Shown here piece by piece: positions 26,535 to 34,142 of a stretch of DNA of 64,000 bases. The notes below the pieces were generated by a model. It was not told where the DNA came from, made no database searches, and saw only the letters and a list, made by a program, of their open reading frames with translations. Made by a program: the position numbers and the translations under genes. The first letter of the stretch is position 1; each line of letters begins with the position of its first letter. Source of the stretch: Paraburkholderia ginsengiterrae (GTDB taxonomy: Bacteria; Pseudomonadota; Gammaproteobacteria; Burkholderiales; Burkholderiaceae); the NCBI RefSeq assembly GCF_001645125.1, contig NZ_LXKA01000382.1, positions 1 through 64,000 on the forward strand. Direction: 5' to 3'.

Positions 26535-27487
26535 CACGACGGCTGCGCGATCAGCGCAGCCTCGTTTAGAATCCACTCGCGCAGGCAGCATACCGCGTGA
26601 TCGTCATTGGTGCTCTCAAGGGTAAAAAGATAATATCCCCCGGCACTAGGTACTTCGGCAGGCAGGGGCGCGAGCAATTCATCGCGCCACTCATAGTTCG
26701 CAAAGATCACCTCAGGTACAAGCGCGATGCCCTTTGAGTCACGGGCTGCCTGCAGAGCCATGAAAAAGTGGCCAAGGTCTAGCGGGTTAGCGTCTTGAGG
26801 GGCGGTGAGACCGTACCATGCCAACCAGTCATGCCAGGCATGACGTCGGCTGGCAGTATTAATCAACCGATACTGCAGTAAGTCCGCTGGCGTCGCGATT
26901 TCTCCCACAGCATCCATAAGCTTGCGGGACACGACGGGGATAAGGGTATCCGGAAAAAGTGGATCAATGTTCAATCCCTTCCAGTTGTCGATCATTGCAA
27001 GGTCAACGCGCGGAGCGCGTCGGTCATAGCGTGCTCCTGGCAGTCGGCCCACCCTGATGGCAACGTCTGTGTCACCGCTATGAAGGTCTGCCGGTTCGAT
27101 AGACGACACAATTCTTACTTCGATACCAGGATGGCATTCCGTGAACCCAGCGAGGCGCGGCATGAGCCAATGGGTCGCCAAAGTGGGCAGGATGTCAAGT
27201 GTAAGTATCCGGTGCGAGTCAAGAACGGTCTGCCGTGTCGCTTGGGAGATGATGGTTAACGCTTGCTGGACCGCCTGGAAATACTCATCGCCGGCTCGCG
27301 TCAGTTCGATCTTACGGGTGAGTCTGATGAAAAGCTTGTGGCCAAGGAAGCTTTCCAGCAGTCGGATCTGTCGCGAAATCGCGCCCTGCGTAAGGTGCAG
27401 TTCATTAGCTGCTTTCGTGAACGACAAGTGGCGTCCCGACGCCTCAAATGCACGGAGAGCGAGCAGTGGGGGAAGACGATAGCTCAT
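26516..27487 (-). CDS. LysR-family regulator (GcvA-like)
   Basis: A 323-residue LysR regulator. The N-terminal HTH (SFTKAANELHLTQGAISRQI) is followed by an effector domain with LTLDILPTLATHWLMPRLAGF, typical of the GcvA/AmpR-like group. The ATG at 27485-27487 is chosen because MSYRLPPLLALRAFEASGRH is the conserved family beginning and GGTGACAG lies upstream; the longer frame from 27724 would add 79 unrelated residues and cover the promoter of the divergent ring-cleavage gene. It is divergent from the LigB-like gene at 27702, with operator site C between them, so both a LysR and a GntR input may act there. Confidence 0.88.
   Translation of the reverse strand: MSYRLPPLLALRAFEASGRHLSFTKAANELHLTQGAISRQIRLLESFLGHKLFIRLTRKIELTRAGDEYFQAVQQALTIISQATRQTVLDSHRILTLDILPTLATHWLMPRLAGFTECHPGIEVRIVSSIEPADLHSGDTDVAIRVGRLPGARYDRRAPRVDLAMIDNWKGLNIDPLFPDTLIPVVSRKLMDAVGEIATPADLLQYRLINTASRRHAWHDWLAWYGLTAPQDANPLDLGHFFMALQAARDSKGIALVPEVIFANYEWRDELLAPLPAEVPSAGGYYLFTLESTNDDHAVCCLREWILNEAALIAQPSCQSTLV
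26541..26566 (+). terminator. Probable terminator of the Rieske operon
   Basis: GGCTGCGC-gatca-GCGCAGCC forms a perfect 8-bp stem and is followed by TCGTTT. It sits 7 bases after the stop of the second Rieske gene and lies inside the 3' coding end of the convergent LysR gene. Confidence 0.6.
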
Positions 27488-27659
27488 TCTGTCACCTTTT
27501 ACCATGTCGCTGGACGCATTACTGGCGCGCATCGTCGCAGCAGGAAAAAATCGTTTGTTGACGAAGCCAGTGGCTCCTACCATCCAACATGGGATGAGTT
27601 GCCGCGCTTGCGGGAGGTTACGGCGCGGCGTCAACGGATTTCCCAGTTGTTGCGTCCAT

Positions 27660-27676
27660 TGTATACGGTACGCAGT
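27660..27676 (+). promoter_or_regulatory. Predicted GntR operator, site C (ring-cleavage gene)
   Basis: TGTATACGGTACGCAGT matches the core of site B at 14 of 17 positions, and the preceding CAT and the following CAT extend the similarity. It ends about 25 bases before the start codon at 27702, a placement close to that of site B. Confidence 0.6.
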
Positions 27677-27701
27677 CATGTCAATATTCGAGGAAGTGCT
27701 A

Positions 27702-28688
27702 ATGGCAAAAATTGTGATGGGCATCGGTTCGTCGCACAGTCCGACCCTTTTAATGACGCCCAGTGGGTGGCTTGCGCGCGCCGCGTCCGACGATCAAAAC
27801 TTCTTTGTGCTGCACGATCGAACCGGGCAACGTGTGACGTACCAGCAACTGCTTGAGTCGGCCGATCCCGCTCTCGCTAGTGAAATCACGCCGGAGAAGC
27901 TTCAGCAGCGGCATGAGCAAAACCAGGCCGCTGTTGAGCGGTTGGCCAGTATCCTCGACGATGCGAAGCCGGACCTGGTCGTTATCATTGGTGATGACCA
28001 TAAAGAGGTATTTCGCGACGATAATATGCCGGCCTTGTCGATCTTTTGGGGGGAAACGCTGCCGTACCGCCCGAGCGGGATCATGAAATGGAAGTACGAT
28101 CCGGCGCTCGATCAGGCGCTCTGGTATCCCCAAGAGGAAAAGGATTATCCGGTCGCTTCCGCTCACGCAGAACGACTCATCCAGGGATTGATGGATGACG
28201 GGTTCGACGTCGCTCAGTCAAAGTATTTTCGCGACGGCCAGGCGATGAGTCATTCGTTTGGCTACGTTTACTACAAGTTGATGACGGGTCCGGCGTACCC
28301 GGCCATTCCGGTAAGTATTAACACCTACTATCCTCCCAATAATGTTTCGCCGTCGCGCGCATTCCAGATCGGTCAGGCAATTCGTCGTCAGATTGAATCG
28401 TGGCCGGAAGATTTGCGGGTTGTCGTAATTTCCACGGGTGGCCTCAGTCACTTTGTCGTGGACGAAGAGTTCGATCGCGATTTCCTTGCGTCACTCGCAA
28501 AAGGTGGCCCCGAAGCCCACGCATCGCTTCCCCTCGTCAAGCTGCAGTCTGGGAATTCCGAATTTCGCTGTTGGTCTGCACTTGCCGGGGCGGTGGACGG
28601 CATGCGCATGGAGCTGATCGACTACATTCCGTGCTATCGCAGTCTGGCTGGAACGGGCTGTGCAATGGCATTTGCGACATGGTCTTGA
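27702..28688 (+). CDS. Class III extradiol ring-cleavage dioxygenase, LigB-like (single chain)
   Basis: A 328-residue LigB-superfamily protein. Candidate iron ligands are His12 in GIGSSHSPT and the acidic/His cluster GDDHKE (His100), with a later STGGLSHFV segment. These enzymes use Fe(II) and O2 to open catechol-type rings next to the hydroxyls. The ATG at 27702 follows AGGAAG; the long upstream frame from 27504 overlaps the divergent LysR start and is rejected. It lacks a LigA partner of its own, unlike the second LigB-type enzyme at 30420. It may open a different intermediate, for example the second ring of a bicyclic substrate. Confidence 0.85.
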   Translation: MAKIVMGIGSSHSPTLLMTPSGWLARAASDDQNFFVLHDRTGQRVTYQQLLESADPALASEITPEKLQQRHEQNQAAVERLASILDDAKPDLVVIIGDDHKEVFRDDNMPALSIFWGETLPYRPSGIMKWKYDPALDQALWYPQEEKDYPVASAHAERLIQGLMDDGFDVAQSKYFRDGQAMSHSFGYVYYKLMTGPAYPAIPVSINTYYPPNNVSPSRAFQIGQAIRRQIESWPEDLRVVVISTGGLSHFVVDEEFDRDFLASLAKGGPEAHASLPLVKLQSGNSEFRCWSALAGAVDGMRMELIDYIPCYRSLAGTGCAMAFATWS

Positions 28689-29301
28689 CGTAGCCAGAGA
28701 CGTTAAGGGGGACTCCAGCGTCTGGTACGAGCATCGCATTTCAGTGACGCGCGTGAGGGTAGCCACCAGCCAAATCGCGCAGGTTTCGGGCCGGTGACAA
28801 GGGCTTTAAGCGGATGGTCTTCAGAAACGCCCGATTTTGCGGAGCAGGTGGGTCATCTCGCGAACGCAACGATAGGGCGATGCTCGCCCGATCGTTTAGC
28901 CAGACGTTCACTGCTTGATGGTTGGGTTCCGGTTTCGCAGTCACACTCTGGTGTTCCACGCTCGGTGAGTCCGTGAGCACCGGTTGTAACCGGTCGCTAC
29001 GGATCGGCATCCAAAGTGTTTGCGATTAGCAACGACGTGATAGTTCGGCGAGCCGCGAATTTGGCATCCCCCGAGCAGCTTCGCTTCGGCATTGCTCGTG
29101 TCGGAAGTGGTCGTGACGTCGCTTCCATCACTTTCATCTGAACGTCATGTCCCGCGACCGTGACGCATGAGTATGCGTGTGCCGGGCACATTACATTAAT
29201 CGTTTGTGACTCGGCACGTAAACACTCAAGAATTCAACATAAACGGAAAACTGGTGTCGTGAATAGTGACTGGCTGATCAACCTATACGGAAATATTCTT
29301 A
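28689..29301. other. Intergenic region between catabolic operons
   Basis: About 610 bases with no convincing gene. Several frames are open for 60-90 codons but lack ribosome sites and family resemblance. The last 100 bases are AT-rich (around 29190-29300) and probably contain the promoter of the aspartate-dehydrogenase-like operon. No copy of the shared GntR operator was found here. Confidence 0.4.
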
Positions 29302-30126
29302 ATGGATAACTTTGAAAATGTTCGTCCCAAGCGAGTAGGTATCGCGGTACTTGGAACGGTAGGTAAGTCGTTGGCGAAAGCGTTGGACCGTGGCATTCCC
29401 GGTGTGGAGCTGGTTGCAGTCGCGGCTCGCAATGAATCCGCTGCGCGCGACTGGCTCTCGGGGCTTAGCTCAAGTCCGAAGATCGCGAGCTTCGAAGAAA
29501 TCGCGGAGACGTGTGATGTTGTTATCGAATGCGCACCGGCACAGTTGCTTCCGCAGATCGCGGAGCCTGCATTGCGTGCCGGCCGTCAGGTCGTTGTACT
29601 GAGCTGTGGCGCATTGCTTGATAATGATCATCTGACAGGTCTTGCAGCGCAGCATGGTGGGCAAATCATGGTGCCGAGCGGTGCGCTGCTCGGGCTCGAT
29701 GCCGTGACAGCTGCAGCCGAGGGAGAGATCAGCTCGGTGCAAATGATCACTCGCAAACCCGTCAGCGGGCTGCTTGGGGCTCCGTATTTGCTCGATCGTG
29801 GTATTTCTCTTGACGGTTGCACCGAGCGCACCCTTGTGTTTTCTGGAACTGCACGCGAGGCGGCTCGAGGATTCCCGGCGAATCTGAACGTCGCGGTCGC
29901 GCTGGCGTTGGCCGGCATTGGGCCGGATCGGACGCAGCTTGAAATCTGGGCCGATCCAGATCTCAAACGTAACACGCACACGATTACGGTCGAGTCCGAT
30001 GCAGCCCGGCTGTCCATGACAATTGAAAATATTCCGACCGAAAATCCGAAGACCGGCCGTATCACCGCCCAAAGTATTCTTGCGCTTCTGCGCAAAATGT
30101 CGACCCCACTCCGGGTGGGTTCCTAG
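29302..30126 (+). CDS. Aspartate dehydrogenase-like protein (DUF108/NadX family)
   Basis: A 274-residue NAD(P)-dependent dehydrogenase. The N-terminal Rossmann motif is GIAVLGTVGKSLAKAL, and the C-terminal domain has NLNVAVALALAGIGPD and a catalytic-His candidate in NTHTITVESD, as in L-aspartate dehydrogenase. That enzyme interconverts L-aspartate with oxaloacetate plus ammonia via an imine. Inside a ring-cleavage operon, directly before the LigA and LigB genes, a role in NAD synthesis is unlikely. I infer action on an amino or imino acid intermediate, or removal of nitrogen from a nitrogenous aromatic. It heads a four-gene operon ending with a meta-cleavage hydrolase. Confidence 0.82.
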   Translation: MDNFENVRPKRVGIAVLGTVGKSLAKALDRGIPGVELVAVAARNESAARDWLSGLSSSPKIASFEEIAETCDVVIECAPAQLLPQIAEPALRAGRQVVVLSCGALLDNDHLTGLAAQHGGQIMVPSGALLGLDAVTAAAEGEISSVQMITRKPVSGLLGAPYLLDRGISLDGCTERTLVFSGTAREAARGFPANLNVAVALALAGIGPDRTQLEIWADPDLKRNTHTITVESDAARLSMTIENIPTENPKTGRITAQSILALLRKMSTPLRVGS

Positions 30127-30138
30127 AAGGGAGACGTG

Positions 30139-30432
30139 ATGACAGAGAACAGGCGCCCACCTGTTGAACTACACAGGCTCATTCATGCACTGATACAGGA
30201 CGGAGAGCTGGTAAAACGCTTTCGCGACACGCCCGATGCAGTTTTCAGTCAGTTTTTCGTACCTCGCGAGCAGGTAGAAATGCTGAAAAGCGATCCGCAA
30301 AGCGCTTTTAGGGAGTTGGGCGTGCATCCGAACCTCCAGTTCAAATACCTCGGGCTGAGCGGTCTTTTAAATCTGAAACCCGCATCAATCCGTCCTTTTC
30401 TTGAGAGAGATGACACGTCATGGGGCAAATAG
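30139..30432 (+). CDS. Extradiol dioxygenase small subunit, LigA-like
   Basis: A 97-residue helical protein of the LigA family, the small subunit that covers the active site of two-subunit class III extradiol dioxygenases (LigAB, CarBa/CarBb). The fit is the N-terminal helices (LHRLIHALIQDGELVKRF) and a C-terminal HPNLQFKYLGLSG. The ATG at 30139 follows AAGGGAG; a GTG directly before it (30136) is an alternative. Its end overlaps the start of the LigB-type catalytic subunit by 13 bases, strongly suggesting coupled synthesis of both subunits. Confidence 0.85.
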   Translation: MTENRRPPVELHRLIHALIQDGELVKRFRDTPDAVFSQFFVPREQVEMLKSDPQSAFRELGVHPNLQFKYLGLSGLLNLKPASIRPFLERDDTSWGK

Positions 30433-31247
30433 TCAGTGCTGCTGCCACATCTCACACCTTCGGTGTCACCGACGATGTCGAGACTCAGGCGCAACGAATC
30501 TTCGACGGCATCAGTGAGATAGGTCGCGCGATCAGGGCGAGCCGTCCGGACGTACTGGTAATCGCCTCGAGCGACCATCTCAACGATTTTTCCCTGGACT
30601 TCCAGATTCCGTTGGCGGTGGGTATTGCCGACCAATGGACACCGTTGGGTGATCTTGGTGTGCCGCGTACCCATTTCACGGGGCATCGCGAATTTGCTAG
30701 CGGTTTGTTGAATTATTGCGCAGACAACGGTTTTGATCTGGCGGGCGTCGAGAACGTACGACTGGATCATGGGATGGCGATGCCGAATGCCATCATCAAC
30801 CTCGACTGTGAGATGCCTATCGTGCCGATATTTATTAACACCGTCATGACGCCGGCACCGTCATGTGCGCGTAGTTACGAACTTGGCCGATGTCTAAATC
30901 GATATGTGAGAGACGTGCGACCTGACGGGGAGAGGGTGGCCGTACTGGGAACCGGAGGGCTGTCACACTGGATTTGCTTGCCGGATTCGGGGCGTGTCAA
31001 TGTCGAGTGGGACGAGGAGGTCATGAACGCGTTCGTCTCCGGTGACTCCGAAAAAATTATCGGACTAACGCGTGACGTAATTCTTAGGGACGGTGGCAAC
31101 GGCGGCCTCGAGATTGCCTCGTGGGCGTTTATGGCTGGTGCATCAGCAAGTAACACCGGCCGGATCATCTACTATGAGGAAATGCGACCATGGTGGACAG
31201 GAATGGGCGGAATCTTGATGAGCGGTCAGACTGACGGGCCAAATTGA
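30420..31247 (+). CDS. Extradiol dioxygenase catalytic subunit, LigB-like (CarBb-type)
   Basis: A 275-residue class III extradiol dioxygenase catalytic subunit. Candidate Fe(II) ligands are His12 (AAATSHTFG), His53 (ASSDHLNDF) and a downstream Glu; GTGGLSHWIC holds the catalytic His region. It pairs with the overlapping LigA gene as in LigAB or CarBaBb, which open protocatechuate or 2'-aminobiphenyl-2,3-diol. The following hydrolase gene fits a product carrying an aryl or acyl side group. Both this and the 27702 enzyme occur in one regulon, so the order of ring openings is not evident. Confidence 0.87.
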   Translation: MGQIVSAAATSHTFGVTDDVETQAQRIFDGISEIGRAIRASRPDVLVIASSDHLNDFSLDFQIPLAVGIADQWTPLGDLGVPRTHFTGHREFASGLLNYCADNGFDLAGVENVRLDHGMAMPNAIINLDCEMPIVPIFINTVMTPAPSCARSYELGRCLNRYVRDVRPDGERVAVLGTGGLSHWICLPDSGRVNVEWDEEVMNAFVSGDSEKIIGLTRDVILRDGGNGGLEIASWAFMAGASASNTGRIIYYEEMRPWWTGMGGILMSGQTDGPN

Positions 31248-31298
31248 TACCCGCGCGCCTGATTACCTTCACCACCTTCAAAATCATTCGGAAAACTT

Positions 31299-32156
31299 AT
31301 GAGCTATCCACAACTACCAACTGACATTCAATCTCTGAGCCGCTTTGTGGATGTCGACGGCATCAAAACCCACTACATCGAGAAGGGGACGGGACGACCA
31401 CTTGTCCTTCTGCATGGAGGCGGTGCGGGTGCCGATGGCTGGGGAAACTGGCGTGGTTGTATCGATGCATACGCGGAACACTTTCGGGTTCTGGTGCCCG
31501 ACATGCCGGGCTTCGGTCGAACGGGCAAGCCATCGCCTGATACTTACGACTACTCCCAGGATGGGCGTAACCGTCACCTCGCCGGATTCCTTGATGCACT
31601 CGAAATCCGTTCAACCAGCTTGATTGGCAATTCCATGGGCGGAGCGACAGCTCTGGGACTCGCTATCAACTCGCCTGAGCGTGTGCAGAAACTCGTGCTG
31701 ATGGGTAGTGCTGGACTTGATATTGCCAATCCAGATCCAACCTACATCAAAAAACTACAGGCCTATGATTTCACGCTCGATGGCATGCAACAAATCATGA
31801 CGACTATGACTGGCTCCAGTCACGTTGTCGATCCGGCGCTCGTGCAATATAGGCACGAAATCATGCAGAATGCTGATGCCCAGGTGGCTATCCGAAGCAT
31901 CGTTCGCTCCAAGCTTGCGTATACCCACGAGCAAATCGCCAGCGTGAGCGCACCAACACTTGTCGTCGGTGGTAAGGAGGACAAAGTCGCTGTCCTCGCG
32001 CGAACCTACGGCTATCTTGAACTCATCAGGCAGGCCTGGGGCATCGTTGTACCAGAAGCTGGCCACTGGGTGATGATCGAGGCTCCAGAAGCATTTGTCC
32101 GCATGACGCTTACTTTCCTCCTCGATTCGGCTTTCGGAGTGATCGTCGACGGCTGA
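31299..32156 (+). CDS. Meta-cleavage product hydrolase, alpha/beta fold (CarC/BphD/MhpC-like)
   Basis: A 285-residue carbon-carbon bond hydrolase. The nucleophile is Ser112 in IGNSMGGAT, the oxyanion loop is LHGGGAGADGWGNW (the GGGxG signature of meta-cleavage hydrolases), and the catalytic His is in EAGHWVMIEAPE. These enzymes split 2-hydroxy-6-oxo-hexadienoates into 2-hydroxypenta-2,4-dienoate, the substrate of the 15598 hydratase, and a carboxylic acid. It closes the operon begun at 29302 and is followed by a perfect hairpin at 32194. Of the two hydrolases in the island this is the better match for the main ring-fission step. Confidence 0.9.
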   Translation: MSYPQLPTDIQSLSRFVDVDGIKTHYIEKGTGRPLVLLHGGGAGADGWGNWRGCIDAYAEHFRVLVPDMPGFGRTGKPSPDTYDYSQDGRNRHLAGFLDALEIRSTSLIGNSMGGATALGLAINSPERVQKLVLMGSAGLDIANPDPTYIKKLQAYDFTLDGMQQIMTTMTGSSHVVDPALVQYRHEIMQNADAQVAIRSIVRSKLAYTHEQIASVSAPTLVVGGKEDKVAVLARTYGYLELIRQAWGIVVPEAGHWVMIEAPEAFVRMTLTFLLDSAFGVIVDG

Positions 32157-32193
32157 TGCCGGTCTTTAGACTGCTCAGTGACTCTCTGTCTCT

Positions 32194-32225
32194 GCCGAGC
32201 TCCGTGCTAGTGCACGGAGCTCGGC
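32194..32225. terminator. Bidirectional hairpin between convergent operons
   Basis: GCCGAGCTCCGTGC-tagt-GCACGGAGCTCGGC is a perfect 14-bp stem with a 4-base loop, 38 bases after the hydrolase stop and 75 bases from the stop of the convergent fused reductase gene. No U-run follows, so it may act as a barrier or as a factor-assisted terminator for both sides. Confidence 0.65.
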
Positions 32226-32300
32226 GCGGCGACCAATAGGTATGTCAACTTGTTGACCGGTGCGTGACCGAACGCGTAATTCGTGAAGAAAGCTATCAGA

Positions 32301-34040
32301 TCAGCTATCCAAAGGACTTGTGTCTGGCCGTTGCAAATTGCGATACGTGGCCGAAGATGCCGAATCGTCGCGCAGCAGCACGTCCTCGAAGAAGGCGCCG
32401 ATCTCATGGGTCTGGTCGCGGAGCTGGATCTCCAACACCCAAAGTCCGTCAGTCGGAGCAAAGCCTGCTTGCGCGAGCTGGTGCGGACCGTAGAGGGCGT
32501 GCGGGAAATCAGAGATGCGGTGGCCTTCAGCTTCACGCACCAGTTCGCAGCTGTGCGTGCGCGCTAGCGCTTCTGCGTGGGTGTACAGTGCCTCGCCGCT
32601 GATGCCGCGCAGCCAGGCCTCGCGGGTTTCATCAAAAATCGAGCGGACTGCCCTGGCGCATCGCAGCCGGTCGGCATCTTCGCCTAACACGAACGTATCG
32701 GCGTAGTCTCCCTCATAACCGTCCCAAACCGGACCGATGTCGACGAAAAAGATATCGTCGTCGCATAGGAGACGCGCACGATCAGGCTCGCGCACAAGGC
32801 TGGTCGTGTCTGGGCCGAATCGGATATAGGTGGGGTGCCAATTGCGCTCTGCGCCGAGTTCACGCAGGCGCCGGTCAGCGAGTTCGGTAGCCTCGGCCAT
32901 GGTCATCCCAGGGCGCAACTGCGCTGCAATGTCATAAACCGCGTCAATAGAGCGTTCGCGCGCTGCGAGAATTCCTTCGCGCCGAAAACGCGGACCGACG
33001 CGTTCCCACGCCCTCGAGTCCGGCACGTTTTTGCCGCTAGGTACGAATGCGTCGGCATGCCACTGCTCCGAAGGCAGGCCGGCGGCTGTTAGCGCCGCGC
33101 GTGCGTCGCTCACCATACCCGTATTACCGCAGGCATGCACGCGCGTTGTTTGCCAGTTGCCGCCGTCCGCGAGTGCGTAATCTTGTACATGGTGCTGTAA
33201 CGCAGAATCGCGGCCCGCGTAAGCCTTGGTTTTCCTCGGCACTACGGCCGTCCATCTGAAGCGAGGATGGCTCTCAGCGAGGCTGTTGAGTTCGTCGGCA
33301 GCGTAGTGGTCGTCGGTGTGACGACCGCCCCAGTACAACGCAATGCTGTCGTATTGCTCACTGTGCAGCGCTTCCAGCAGCACGGGCCGCACCCCTGCGT
33401 AGCCGGTACCTGTGGCCAGCAGCACGAGGCGGCGAACATGTTCGCGTGAGGGTGCTGGCGGTAGGCCAAAGGGGCCGTCCACTGTCATAGAATCGCCAGC
33501 CGCAAGTTGCCTGAGCAGTACGTCTGAGAATATCCCACCCGGAACGCGGCGGATGTGCAGTTCCAATGGCTCGTGGGTGTTGCGCAGGTTGGCGACCGAG
33601 AAACTGCGGTGCTCCCCGCCCTCCAAGAGGAACTGCAGGTGCTGGCCTGCACGAGTCTCAAAGGACTCGCCGGGTAACGGCGCGACTACAAGCCGCCACA
33701 CATCTGGCGACAGCGGCTCGACCACAACTACTCGCACAGTCCGCCGCGTGGGCGCTGGCGTCGGCACCCAATTTGGTACTTCCAGCGTCAATTGCCCCAA
33801 CGCTCGTGTCTTGCACATCAGCAGCCGGTTCGGTCCAGGCTCGAACTCATCCAGGGCCGGTGGCGCGACCCGCTCGTGCGCCCCCGACAGCACCTCGGCC
33901 ACGCACGAGCCGCAAGCCCCTCGACGGCACGAAAATGGTACGGATACCCCGGCTGCGAGTGCTGCGTCCAAAATCGTGGATTGTCCCTCGCAGGAGAACG
34001 CCGTGCCGTGGGGATGGAAAGTGCAAACGGATGCGGTCAT
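32301..34040 (-). CDS. Fusion of 2Fe-2S/FAD reductase with an M24-type metallohydrolase
   Basis: A 579-residue two-part protein. Residues 1-85 are a plant-type ferredoxin domain with cluster cysteines C38, C43, C46 and C76. Residues about 100-335 are an FAD/NAD(P)H reductase (RSFSVAN at 145-151, GTGYAGVRPVLLEAL near 211-225, CGNTGMV near 304-310), as in oxygenase reductases and CDP-6-deoxyglucoseen reductase. Residues about 345-570 form a pita-bread M24 (creatinase/aminopeptidase P-type) domain with all likely metal ligands: D434, D445, H507, E537 and E552. The frame is continuous with no internal stop or obvious restart, so the fusion appears genuine. The reductase half could feed the PobA-like oxygenase at 25257. 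The hydrolase half would cut an amide or C-N bond. This pairing is unfamiliar to me. Confidence 0.85.
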   Translation of the reverse strand: MTASVCTFHPHGTAFSCEGQSTILDAALAAGVSVPFSCRRGACGSCVAEVLSGAHERVAPPALDEFEPGPNRLLMCKTRALGQLTLEVPNWVPTPAPTRRTVRVVVVEPLSPDVWRLVVAPLPGESFETRAGQHLQFLLEGGEHRSFSVANLRNTHEPLELHIRRVPGGIFSDVLLRQLAAGDSMTVDGPFGLPPAPSREHVRRLVLLATGTGYAGVRPVLLEALHSEQYDSIALYWGGRHTDDHYAADELNSLAESHPRFRWTAVVPRKTKAYAGRDSALQHHVQDYALADGGNWQTTRVHACGNTGMVSDARAALTAAGLPSEQWHADAFVPSGKNVPDSRAWERVGPRFRREGILAARERSIDAVYDIAAQLRPGMTMAEATELADRRLRELGAERNWHPTYIRFGPDTTSLVREPDRARLLCDDDIFFVDIGPVWDGYEGDYADTFVLGEDADRLRCARAVRSIFDETREAWLRGISGEALYTHAEALARTHSCELVREAEGHRISDFPHALYGPHQLAQAGFAPTDGLWVLEIQLRDQTHEIGAFFEDVLLRDDSASSATYRNLQRPDTSPLDS

Positions 34041-34142
34041 GGTGATTTCCTTTCAGTGAAGACTACTGCGCGGCGCCCTCGTGATAGCTTGTGGGTGGTA
34101 GCGTCTCAGGTGCGGCAGGGACCGTAGATCTCTGTCGTACCT

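Noticed and set aside
27504-27701. N-terminal extension of the LigB-like protein
   Set aside because: The extra 66 codons overlap the divergent LysR start and the GntR operator; the ATG at 27702 with AGGAAG begins at the conserved N-terminus.
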